Part shown: in pieces, positions 17,674 through 26,015 of the stretch
Layout: each line of letters starts with the position of its first letter
How positions within the stretch are numbered: the first letter of the stretch is position 1
Origin: Lachnospiraceae bacterium
GTDB taxonomy: Bacteria > Bacillota > Clostridia > Lachnospirales > Lachnospiraceae
Reading direction: 5' to 3'
Assembly: GCA_910573755.1 (NCBI GenBank)
Contig: CAJTBO010000012.1
Coordinates: 86,663-150,662 of the forward strand
DNA length: 64,000 bases
Notes under the pieces: generated by a model
Told to the model about the DNA's origin: nothing
Database searches by the model: none
What the model saw: the letters and a program-made list of their open reading frames with translations, nothing else
Position numbers and translations under genes: made by a program

Positions 17674-18408
17674 TCATACTCCTTTCAATAATCTGTCCCT
17701 ATAAAACAAATCTACCGATGCCCCATCAAATAATCTCATAGCAGCTTCTACATCGTATGCTGCACAACGTACAAATGCATTTTTCTCCGCAGTATCAAAG
17801 ATCATATATTGTGCATAAGGATTATGATTCCTCGGTTGTCCTATAGAACCCGGATTGATAAACATTACCGCATGCTTATTTCTCATCTCCATATCATCTA
17901 TATCATAAAATTTTGTAAAAATATGCGGATAATGAGAATGTCCGGAAAATACCAGATCATAATTTCCATAGTCTCCATGCACATCATCCGGAAATACAGG
18001 TTTCCAATAAACATCCTCCGCCGAACCATGCACCGCCAGACATTTCAGTCCATCCAGTAAAAACTCATAACAGCCTTCATGACACATTTCCCTGTCCAGA
18101 TAACGTTTTGCCTCCTCTGTCAGAGACTCCGCTGTATTTTTTGCAGATTCTACACCTCGCTGCGAAGAAAATCTCTGAAAATCCGAAAGCATAATCGCTC
18201 TCTCATGATTCCCCCAAATATTACATAATATCTTATATCCAAATCTGTCATGCAAATACTGCACTACCTCATTTGACTGCATTCCATAATCTATCAGATC
18301 CCCCAGTAATATAGCTCCTTCAATATCAAAGTCCGCCATATCCTTTATCACTGCTTCCAATGCATACAGATTTCCATGAATATCTGAAAGTATTGCATAC
18401 CCTGCCAT
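17674..18408 (-). CDS. Calcineurin-like metallophosphoesterase
   Basis: The 244 residues carry every element of the YfcE/MJ0936-type phosphoesterase metal site: DIHGN (9-13), GDLIDYG (~35-41), GNHE (~66-69), VHGS, GHSHYPH and the final NPGSIGQPR. The protein is cytoplasmic. Its place between the SAT-like gene and PEP mutase suggests it hydrolyses a phosphomonoester or phosphodiester intermediate in glycan or nucleotide-phosphonate metabolism, such as recycling a nucleotide by-product. That substrate is inferred. The start has GAGGTG eight bases upstream of the ATG, and the gene ends 11 bases before the next start. Confidence 0.85.
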   Translation of the reverse strand: MAGYAILSDIHGNLYALEAVIKDMADFDIEGAILLGDLIDYGMQSNEVVQYLHDRFGYKILCNIWGNHERAIMLSDFQRFSSQRGVESAKNTAESLTEEAKRYLDREMCHEGCYEFLLDGLKCLAVHGSAEDVYWKPVFPDDVHGDYGNYDLVFSGHSHYPHIFTKFYDIDDMEMRNKHAVMFINPGSIGQPRNHNPYAQYMIFDTAEKNAFVRCAAYDVEAAMRLFDGASVDLFYRDRLLKGV

Positions 18409-18420
18409 ATCAATTTCACC

Positions 18421-19716
18421 TCAAACCGGATCAATCAGCGTAATAATCTTTTTGAACGGAATAAGCTGTTCCTCCACTTCCTTAGCCCTGTGATTTGCGA
18501 GTATCGTTTTCGCCGTGTTTTCCATTGCCGGAAAAGCACTTCTGGTAAGCTGATTCGCATAGATAACAATGTTGATCCCATGAGCCTTTAATTCTGATTC
18601 ATATGTATCACTGTAAGTCGTAGGCACCACCACGATCGGTGTTTTCCGATCCTCCGCCCTGAAAGCATCACAAAAGGCAAATATCTCATCCGCTGTCTTT
18701 TTTCTTGAATGAATCATAATGCCATCCGCCCCTGCCTCCACATAGGCCCTTGCCCTGTTCAGCGCATCTTCCATTCCCTTTTCCAGTATCAAACTCTCAA
18801 TCCGGGCGATGATCATAAACTCTTTTGTTCGCAGTGCCCCTTTCCCCGCCCTGATTTTTTCACAAAAATTTTCTATTGTATCCTGCGTCTGCTCCACTTC
18901 CGTCCCAAAAAGGGAATTTTTCTTAAGCCCGACCTTATCCTCAATAATAATAGCTGACACTCCCATACGTTCCAGCGTCCTGACATTATACACAAAATGT
19001 TCTACAAGCCCGCCGGTATCCCCGTCCAGAATGATCGGCTTTGTCGTTACATCCATCACATCGTCTATTGTCCGTATCCGCGATGTCATATCCACCAGTT
19101 CTATATCCGGTTTCCCCTTTGCCGTAGAATCACAAAGTGAAGAAATCCACATCGCATCAAACTGATCCAGCCCACTTCTGTCTCCCACTACTGTCTTTTC
19201 AGCAATCAGACCGGTCAGGCCGCTGTGTACCTCTATTGTTTTGACAATATCGCAGATATCCAAAAGCTTACGAAGCCGCCCTCTGCGAAATTCCGGCATC
19301 GCCAGTCTCTCTCTCGCCGTCTCATCAATCTTCTTTACTTTATCATTCCAAGTATAAGGTACTTCAATCAATTTCCCCCCATACTTCTCCAGATTCTTTA
19401 TGGCATTTTCGCGAAGGATGCTCTCCGGGCCACTACGCCAGTTGTCTCCATGGATCATATAATCCGGTTTCAACTTTTCCAGTATCTCATCATACATGAT
19501 CTGCTCCTGTACAATAACTCTGGAAACCCCCTCTATTCCCTCAATCCTTTTTATTCTTTCCTCAATAGGAACTGCCGGAAAACGGTTATACCTTATCATT
19601 TGATAATCGCAGAGTACCCCTACGATAACTTCTCCGTAAGGCCTTGCCTGATTGATGATATTGATATGTCCTTCATGAATTTCATCTGTACAAAAACATG
19701 TGTAAACTGTCTTCAT
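18421..19716 (-). CDS. pepM: Bifunctional cytidylyltransferase-phosphoenolpyruvate mutase
   Basis: The start is the ATG at 19714-19716, five bases after GGGAG; two upstream in-frame ATGs lack a site. Residues ~1-130 form a cytidylyltransferase domain with the HxGH motif (HEGH, 14-17). Residues ~150-431 form the PEP mutase barrel with DGDTGG and the diagnostic EDK-x5-NS signature (EDKVGLKKNS, ~259-268) that separates PEP mutase from isocitrate lyase relatives. It converts PEP to phosphonopyruvate, the entry step into C-P bond compounds. The fused domain likely activates the final phosphonate as a CMP conjugate, a known association. The decarboxylase that pulls the reaction forward is the next gene upstream. 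Confidence 0.93.
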   Translation of the reverse strand: MKTVYTCFCTDEIHEGHINIINQARPYGEVIVGVLCDYQMIRYNRFPAVPIEERIKRIEGIEGVSRVIVQEQIMYDEILEKLKPDYMIHGDNWRSGPESILRENAIKNLEKYGGKLIEVPYTWNDKVKKIDETARERLAMPEFRRGRLRKLLDICDIVKTIEVHSGLTGLIAEKTVVGDRSGLDQFDAMWISSLCDSTAKGKPDIELVDMTSRIRTIDDVMDVTTKPIILDGDTGGLVEHFVYNVRTLERMGVSAIIIEDKVGLKKNSLFGTEVEQTQDTIENFCEKIRAGKGALRTKEFMIIARIESLILEKGMEDALNRARAYVEAGADGIMIHSRKKTADEIFAFCDAFRAEDRKTPIVVVPTTYSDTYESELKAHGINIVIYANQLTRSAFPAMENTAKTILANHRAKEVEEQLIPFKKIITLIDPV

Positions 19717-19759
19717 TTTCACTCCCATTCGCCGCTTCATCCGGCATTCCCGATATTTT

Positions 19760-20893
19760 CTAACAACTCATTACTGTATTCATAAAATTATTCTTATTTT
19801 CTTCTGCCGTCTCTTTCGGCCTTCCCAGATCTTCCCTTGCTCCCAATGACACCGCTATCTCTAAAAATGTAAGCTTCCGCTCCCTGCGTATTGCCAAAAG
19901 ACTATCCTGCAGTTCTTCCCTCCCATGCACACAGACTGCTCTATGGTATCCCATCTGTCCTGTTATTTCAGACAGTCTCAACTCCGGGGCACCTGTCGGC
20001 ATCCCACCGACTGATTCATGCGCCCTGTTATTCAGACAGATATGTACCAGATTTTCCGGCTGCTGCTCTCCGATAACCGCTGCATTCCCCAGATGCATTA
20101 ATAGCGCCCCGTCACCATCCAGACAGATAATCCGTCTTTCAGGCAATCTTTTTGCCAACTGGCAGGCTATCATATTGGCATGCCCCATCCCGCCGACCGT
20201 GAGAAATGTCTGCCTGTGATTTCCAATCTTCTGATCGCTCTGTTCATACATCTCCCGGGATATTTTTCCGGTTGTGGAAACCACAAGATCCCTTTCCTCC
20301 AGCCAGTCGGCTATCATACTGATGGCTTCCTCGCGCCCTAATGTACAATCATTTTTGTATAATGCTGTATCCGTTTTCTGAAAAGCTCCCTTTTTAATAA
20401 TCAACGCATACTGCCTGTTTTTCGAAAAATCCTCTTTTGCCCTCCTTAAAGCCTGAACAAGCTCCTCTTCCGCAGTGTCTTTTGTAATAACTGAATATCT
20501 GATATCCAACACTTCCAACAATGCGGGCGTAATTTCCCCCATATATTTATGCTGCGGTTCATCTTTCATGCCCGGTTCTCCCCGCCATCCAACCATCAAC
20601 AACATCGGGATTCCATATACATCTGTATGGGCAAGGGATGTAAGGGGATTGACTGTATTACCAAGTCCGCTGTTCTGCATATAAACGCAGGCTGGTTTTC
20701 CTGTTGCCAGATATTCACCGATGGCGATCCCTATCGCGGCTCCCTCATTGGCTGCCGTGATATGATAAGGAAAAGCACCCTCTCCTTCATTTCCTATGTA
20801 ATTACAGAACACCTGCAGAGTGGAATCAGGAACACCTGTTATGGTTTCTATTCCCAGTTCCTGCAGTCTTTTTACATATATTTTAATATCCAT
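19760..20893 (-). CDS. ppd: Phosphonopyruvate decarboxylase
   Basis: This 377-residue protein is a thiamine-diphosphate enzyme with the N-terminal catalytic Glu in AANEGAAIG (Glu50) and the cofactor motif GDGALLMH at 260-267 ending with NN at 288-289. The segment VPDSTLQ and TGAPE-type loops match phosphonopyruvate decarboxylase. It turns phosphonopyruvate to phosphonoacetaldehyde and makes the PEP mutase step effectively irreversible. The start has AAGGGG six bases before the ATG. Gene order with PEP mutase downstream is standard. No 2-aminoethylphosphonate transaminase appears anywhere in the window, so the fate of the aldehyde is open. Confidence 0.93.
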   Translation of the reverse strand: MDIKIYVKRLQELGIETITGVPDSTLQVFCNYIGNEGEGAFPYHITAANEGAAIGIAIGEYLATGKPACVYMQNSGLGNTVNPLTSLAHTDVYGIPMLLMVGWRGEPGMKDEPQHKYMGEITPALLEVLDIRYSVITKDTAEEELVQALRRAKEDFSKNRQYALIIKKGAFQKTDTALYKNDCTLGREEAISMIADWLEERDLVVSTTGKISREMYEQSDQKIGNHRQTFLTVGGMGHANMIACQLAKRLPERRIICLDGDGALLMHLGNAAVIGEQQPENLVHICLNNRAHESVGGMPTGAPELRLSEITGQMGYHRAVCVHGREELQDSLLAIRRERKLTFLEIAVSLGAREDLGRPKETAEENKNNFMNTVMSC

Positions 20894-20903
20894 ATCGCGC
20901 CCC

Positions 20904-22745
20904 TTATACTGATTCCATATTACATACGGTTATTTCCTCTTTGACTTCTTTCAACAGCTTCTCCCGCTTCTCATCATCCTGAACAAGAACGTCCCTGCCT
21001 CCCCGCAATAGATATAACTCTGTACAACCATTTGCAAAAATAACCAGTTTATACCCGTCTTCAAATACAAAACATTCAAATGCCAGCAGATATTGTTCCT
21101 TTCCGATCATTCCATATAAAAAACGAAAATCAGGATTGTATAATTCCGATCTGGCAATTTTAATATGGTTTCTTTTCCGAAACGATGTTGCCATATAATC
21201 CTCACCTTTTAAAAGGCTGATGATAATGGGATTAAGCTCCATCAGACTGATCAGTTCCTCATTTGTTCCGACTCCCGTTTCCGGCGAACGGATGATCACC
21301 GGAATCCTTGTCCAGCCTTCTGAACAGGTATACTCCATATCTCCTATATCTGATATTTCCGTATTTTTGTCTAAAATAAGCGTTCCATGATCCGCATAAA
21401 GCACCATCCTACAGGTTAACCTCTCCAAAAACGGTGCCAGCACATCATCCAGATAATGAATGGCGTCCTGGTGCTGTCTCATATAATCAGCCCGCAGATG
21501 CCCTCCTTTCACCGGCAGAAAATCAAATAACATTGCTGTCCCTTCTGACTTCAGCGGTTCCGATGTATACGGATTGGAAAAGGTAAAGTGGCTTTCATAC
21601 TGTTCATGTAAATAGAACAGCCCGTTTTCACTGTCACTGCTGTCCATCAGAAAATCCCAGAACTTTTCCGTAACAGTCTGTGCACTGTCACTATAATAAA
21701 TATCTTTTCCCTCTATGTAATGTTCCACATCACCATAAATATAAATTTTCCGCCCTTGCCGCTCTGCCAATTGAGTAAATCTGCACTCCATAACATCCAC
21801 AACATTTTTCTCGTAATATTTTGTTCGCAGATCCTCATTTTCACTGTAAACGGGCACTAAACTTTCAAACGTTGATGTCGAAAACGAATATGCTCTTTTA
21901 AAGCTGTATGCCGTTTCATCCAGTATACTTTTCAGTTTCGGCATTTCCTGTTCCGATAAATCCTGATGCCTCAGCGCATCAAGACAAAGCAGCAAAACCG
22001 TATTCTCTGAAACCGAAGCCGCCGTCTGCTTTTCCAGTTCGTAAAGTTCTTCTAAATCATCCTGCAGTTCTGTTATATCAAAACACAATGATTCCCGAAT
22101 ATTCTGCTTCCTGCTCGCCTCAGTATATAAAACGCTGTTTTTCATTTCCCGCACTTTCAAAAGTGCTGTCCTGAAATCCTTAATCTGAACATATTTCGCG
22201 ATCAGCTTCTGATACAGTTCCCTTTGTTTTTCACAATCTGTCGTTCCGCATATTTCTCTCTGCAGATAATTAATGCTGTGATAATTATGATAAGGATGGC
22301 TCGCATAGTAATAATCCGCCTGCATCTTTATTCCGTTTTTTTCAAACTCGTCATAAATATCCAGCACCGGGATCATCGGATGTTTTATCCGAAGACTTTT
22401 CTTTACCTCTTCTCTGAATTTAAAAGTAGATAAAACCACCGCATCAATCCCTTTTTCCTCCAGTTCCTGATCACTGATCACTGAAAATCCTGTATCTTCC
22501 CCGGAAGATGCATAATTATCCACAATATATTTTACTTTTTTCAGATCATACATAAAATCTGCCATGAGCATCTGTGTATGACCGCCATTACAATAAATAG
22601 CAGGTGTTATGGAATCTTTCAGAAATCTCTGCAGCGATGTTCTGATGATTCCGTTGATTTTTCTCGCTTCCAACGGATATTCCAGATCATATTTTTGAAA
22701 TAATGCGTTATATTTTCGTTCCAGTTCCTGCTTTATCCCGCTCAT
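20904..22745 (-). CDS. Alkaline-phosphatase-superfamily protein with N-terminal Rossmann-like domain
   Basis: I prefer the ATG at 22743-22745, which overlaps the preceding stop as ATGA; an ATG 12 bases earlier is possible. The protein (~613 residues) has the same three-part plan as the one at 4450: an N-terminal Rossmann-like region (AIYCNGGHTQMLM, YIVDNY), a helical linker, and a C-terminal alkaline phosphatase fold with LLLCLDALR (metal Asp), a SFSTSTFESL nucleophile loop and VLYADHGT. Its place directly before the phosphonate genes makes it the prime candidate for handling the CMP-activated phosphonate, either transfer to the glycan or hydrolysis. No membrane segment or signal peptide is visible. 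Confidence 0.7.
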   Translation of the reverse strand: MSGIKQELERKYNALFQKYDLEYPLEARKINGIIRTSLQRFLKDSITPAIYCNGGHTQMLMADFMYDLKKVKYIVDNYASSGEDTGFSVISDQELEEKGIDAVVLSTFKFREEVKKSLRIKHPMIPVLDIYDEFEKNGIKMQADYYYASHPYHNYHSINYLQREICGTTDCEKQRELYQKLIAKYVQIKDFRTALLKVREMKNSVLYTEASRKQNIRESLCFDITELQDDLEELYELEKQTAASVSENTVLLLCLDALRHQDLSEQEMPKLKSILDETAYSFKRAYSFSTSTFESLVPVYSENEDLRTKYYEKNVVDVMECRFTQLAERQGRKIYIYGDVEHYIEGKDIYYSDSAQTVTEKFWDFLMDSSDSENGLFYLHEQYESHFTFSNPYTSEPLKSEGTAMLFDFLPVKGGHLRADYMRQHQDAIHYLDDVLAPFLERLTCRMVLYADHGTLILDKNTEISDIGDMEYTCSEGWTRIPVIIRSPETGVGTNEELISLMELNPIIISLLKGEDYMATSFRKRNHIKIARSELYNPDFRFLYGMIGKEQYLLAFECFVFEDGYKLVIFANGCTELYLLRGGRDVLVQDDEKREKLLKEVKEEITVCNMESV

Positions 22746-24367
22746 ATTCCGATACATTCCTCTATCATTCCCGCTATCTCCCTGTTTGCCAGCTCATTCA
22801 GATGGGAAGGGACAGCTCCATATTCATATTCTCTATCTGTAAAATAGTATTGGCATTCGGCTGCTTCCACTATCTTTACTTTTTTACAATACTGTTGAAA
22901 GACTTTATAATATTGTTCTAATATCCCGTTAATCTTTCGTATTTCATCCAGATCAGCAAAGTACTCCTGCCCATAGATATCTCCCTTTTTCTCCGCCAGA
23001 TAGTTCTTCACCAGCACAATTTCAGCATCCGGATAATCCTTTTCCATTCTCTCAATAAAACCAAGCGCGCTTTTCTTCCATAATTCCATACACTCCCTGC
23101 TGTCCCGCCAAATAATTCTTTCCGGCTCCGGCTTCATCTCACAGCCGTCAAATGCATCGCTCTTTGTCAGATAGCCGCCTTGATATGCCATTATGTCAAA
23201 CCGTTCTTCAATAAAATCCAATACTATAAAATCCGGTTTTTTCTCTTCTATAAGACTCCAGAACCTGTTATCTGCTTCCCGTTCCAGCATAATCCGGCGA
23301 TATCTGTTTTTATGCCGAATGACCGGCGTCTTCTCTACCGGATTCATCAGGCTGATCAGACTTGAAAAATTGATCCTTCTGCCGGGATCATGTAAAAGAC
23401 GCATATTCCCTAAAACTTTATTCAGGTTGTAACCGCTGATATTCATATAAGTTCTACTCTCATATTCCGGAAAGGCTGTATGGATAAATTCACAATATTC
23501 CTTTGTCAATCTTTCAAATTCTTCCGCTGTTCTCTGTGTGAAAAATGCCGCCAGCAAATCGGACAATTTGTGAATGACCAGCTTTTTTAGTATTTCTCTG
23601 TTTTTCTCATAAAGTCCCCTGTCCAGAAAATTTTGTATCAGAATTTCATAAGCCCCAATACCTTCCGCTCTGCTTCCCGCTGCTTTCCGTGGTTTTTCTG
23701 AAAGTGACCCCTTTCTGAACAGCCGATAATAATAGAGTGCCTCCGGTACATAGCTCCGCTTTTTGCTCAGACATAGGAGCAGCGGATAAAGTGCTCTCGC
23801 TTCACTGTGGCAATCAGGAAAATCCACCTTATTTTCTGTAAACAACTCTCTGCGAAACATACATTTCCAGATAGCCGTATAACCATACTCCATCTGTTCC
23901 TCTGTGGAATATCTCCTTCCCATAACACCGGATATTCTGCGCAATGTTTTCTTCCCGGTAATGCTGTCCACCCTCCAGACATCACATTCCGCCATATCCG
24001 CCTGTTCGAAGGAAATTGTCCGGTACATCTTTTGCAGAAAAGACAGTTCTATCCAATCATCTGAATCCAGAAAACAAAAATATCTGCCTTTCGCCTCAAG
24101 AATTCCTGTATTCCTGGCTGCGGAAGGTCCCGCATTCTCCTTGTGGATCACCCTGATCCTGAAGTCTTTTTTTGCCCATTCATCACATAATTCAGAAGAG
24201 CCGTCTGTGGAACCGTCATCAACCAGTATCGCTTCAAAATCTGTAAACGTCTGTCCCACTACAGATCTCAGACATTCATCCAGCCATGCCGCCACATTAT
24301 AAACAGGAATGATCACACTGACCGCGGTCTCTTTAGGAATTCCCTTATTTTCCATAAACGTCAACAT
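22742..24367 (-). CDS. Family 2 glycosyltransferase with a C-terminal DUF6270-like domain
   Basis: The 541-residue protein opens with a GT2 domain (VSVIIPVYNVAAWL, VDDGSTDGSS, CFLDSDDW). The C-terminal ~200 residues (VLDFIEERFDIMAY, then GQEYFADLDEIRKING and EYGAVPSHLNELANREI) look like the DUF6270 type found beside glycosyltransferases; the assignment is from memory of the pattern. The start is uncertain: an ATG at 24367 or one four codons later at 24355, both within the end of the preceding gene, with AGGAAAGG nearby. The enzyme likely adds a sugar that later carries a phosphorus group. Confidence 0.82.
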   Translation of the reverse strand: MLTFMENKGIPKETAVSVIIPVYNVAAWLDECLRSVVGQTFTDFEAILVDDGSTDGSSELCDEWAKKDFRIRVIHKENAGPSAARNTGILEAKGRYFCFLDSDDWIELSFLQKMYRTISFEQADMAECDVWRVDSITGKKTLRRISGVMGRRYSTEEQMEYGYTAIWKCMFRRELFTENKVDFPDCHSEARALYPLLLCLSKKRSYVPEALYYYRLFRKGSLSEKPRKAAGSRAEGIGAYEILIQNFLDRGLYEKNREILKKLVIHKLSDLLAAFFTQRTAEEFERLTKEYCEFIHTAFPEYESRTYMNISGYNLNKVLGNMRLLHDPGRRINFSSLISLMNPVEKTPVIRHKNRYRRIMLEREADNRFWSLIEEKKPDFIVLDFIEERFDIMAYQGGYLTKSDAFDGCEMKPEPERIIWRDSRECMELWKKSALGFIERMEKDYPDAEIVLVKNYLAEKKGDIYGQEYFADLDEIRKINGILEQYYKVFQQYCKKVKIVEAAECQYYFTDREYEYGAVPSHLNELANREIAGMIEECIGI

Positions 24368-25148
24368 ACCTTTCCTGCAGTTTACTCAGTCTCAGTATCT
24401 CTTTTTCCGTAAAGCCATGCTTCTTAAGTACATCCTTTGGCATAATTGGTTCCTTTCCGTGAATTTCTGTCAACGGAATCTCCGTCGGATATATTTTACA
24501 CGATATTGATGTCTGACGATTATAAACCGCCAATGCCAGACGGTGATTCCCATCAATCACCTCATATAATCTGTTTAAAGACAGCGGATATTCTTTTCGA
24601 TATCCATTCTCCTTCCAATCTGCCATAAGTTCTTTAAACTGCTGCAGCCTTTGTCCGGCTGTATGCTCAGTACAATGCATCATTTGAGCCCTTTTATAAT
24701 ATTCATATCCAAACGTATTTTTTCCCTCATATTGTTCAATGGCTGCCAGCCTGATTGCCAGTCTGGAATCTTCATGACACGTCTTCAATATTTCAGAAAT
24801 TTTTATCTCAATATCTGTCCGTTCCGGTTCTCCGAACATCAAACTGTATAGATAAGGATATATCCAGACATACCTGTCTGTTATCCCTTTTACAATATCC
24901 TCCAGTTCTCTCCGCAGCGTCTCATGCACCGCCAGACAGATAAGCGTATTATCCTGTACAGAAATATCATAAATGCATTTGAGTGGAATGCCATCCAATA
25001 CGCTCTCTTCCTCTGTCTGTTTTGTCACTGCAAAGCATCTGACCTGACTGCCTAACCCCTGCACCTTTAAAGTCCGAAAAAATTTGCGGCCCACATGACC
25101 GGCTCCGTATATTACAATCTCTTTTCCGCCGAAATCTTTCAGGTTCAT
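24345..25148 (-). CDS. Rossmann-like domain fused to a ParB/sulfiredoxin-like domain
   Basis: The 267-residue protein has the recurrent module of this operon at its N-terminus (EIVIYGAGHVGRKFF, 11-25) and a C-terminal region with DGNHRLALAVYN (199-210), the signature of ParB/sulfiredoxin-fold domains. In ParB family proteins this motif binds nucleotides (CTP or ATP), and some relatives are ADP-dependent serine kinases. There is no DNA-binding helix-turn-helix, so chromosome partitioning is unlikely. A nucleotide-dependent kinase or CTP-binding role in the glycan pathway is an inference. GAGG lies seven bases before the ATG and the 3' end overlaps the next gene. Confidence 0.7.
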   Translation of the reverse strand: MNLKDFGGKEIVIYGAGHVGRKFFRTLKVQGLGSQVRCFAVTKQTEEESVLDGIPLKCIYDISVQDNTLICLAVHETLRRELEDIVKGITDRYVWIYPYLYSLMFGEPERTDIEIKISEILKTCHEDSRLAIRLAAIEQYEGKNTFGYEYYKRAQMMHCTEHTAGQRLQQFKELMADWKENGYRKEYPLSLNRLYEVIDGNHRLALAVYNRQTSISCKIYPTEIPLTEIHGKEPIMPKDVLKKHGFTEKEILRLSKLQERYVDVYGK

Positions 25149-25181
25149 CCCTTACCCTCTATATAACTTTAAATAATATTT

Positions 25182-26003
25182 TCAGACTTCTTCTCCAAAA
25201 TCAATATAATCCGCCGTATGCCCGGGATTTCGTTTTTCTGCCGGCGGGAGTGTCATATAATCCCTGCCGAAAATATGGGAAAGATACCCTGATGCATCTG
25301 CCGGCCCCGGAACTTTCATTCCCTCAAACATATATTCAGCCGTTTCCGTATGCCACTTCTTCAAAAAACCTTTCGCCTCAAATTTTGCTCCCCAACTGAG
25401 GCATCTTATATATGGTGTACTGCTGTTTCGATACTTTTTTGTTAAATACTCAAAGCCTTTATGCCCCCATTCTTTAGGAAATACATTGAGAAATTTAAAA
25501 CCTATCCGGCTGATAAACCTGCTCTTATTCAACGCACCGACTTCCGAATACAAAAGTTTCCTGCTAAGCCACGAGATACAGGTACACGTTATTTTCCCCA
25601 AAAAGTTTTCAGGAAGATTGTCATCAGGAAAAATATCAATAAATATACCATTTTTCGCTGTCATCCTATGCTGCCCTTTTCGTTTGAATGCTGTACCGTT
25701 TTTTAAAATCCTTGCATATCCCCATCGATATCCGGGATCTGTCTGATAGGTCTGCAGAAAATATTTTTTATCCAGTTGCGTTTTGCAGATTTCACAAAAC
25801 CTGTCATAATTTTTCCGCAGCATGCGCACATCAACATCATCATCCCAGGGAATAAAGCCGCCATGCCGCACCGCACCCAGCATTGTCCCGCCGTCCAAAA
25901 TATAAGAAATGTTATTTTCTCTGCAGATGCGGTCCAGTTCCGCCAACATCTCCAGCTCAACCATCTGAAGTTTTCGCAAGATTTTGTGATCCATTGTAAA
26001 CAC
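25182..26003 (-). CDS. LicD family phosphotransferase
   Basis: The 273 residues carry the LicD hallmark: GGTMLGAVRHGGFIPWDDD followed by a second Asp (near 39-60), a nucleotidyltransferase-fold active site with paired Asp residues. LicD proteins move phosphocholine or phosphoribitol from CDP donors onto cell-surface sugars. Here the candidate donors are the CDP/CMP conjugates made by the fused cytidylyltransferases at 18421 and 26016. A GTG at 26003 sits about nine bases after AGGGA and is the likely start; an ATG three codons later is the alternative. No choline uptake or kinase genes are nearby, so phosphocholine is not specifically supported. Confidence 0.85.
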   Translation of the reverse strand: MFTMDHKILRKLQMVELEMLAELDRICRENNISYILDGGTMLGAVRHGGFIPWDDDVDVRMLRKNYDRFCEICKTQLDKKYFLQTYQTDPGYRWGYARILKNGTAFKRKGQHRMTAKNGIFIDIFPDDNLPENFLGKITCTCISWLSRKLLYSEVGALNKSRFISRIGFKFLNVFPKEWGHKGFEYLTKKYRNSSTPYIRCLSWGAKFEAKGFLKKWHTETAEYMFEGMKVPGPADASGYLSHIFGRDYMTLPPAEKRNPGHTADYIDFGEEV

Positions 26004-26015
26004 TTTATATGTTCC

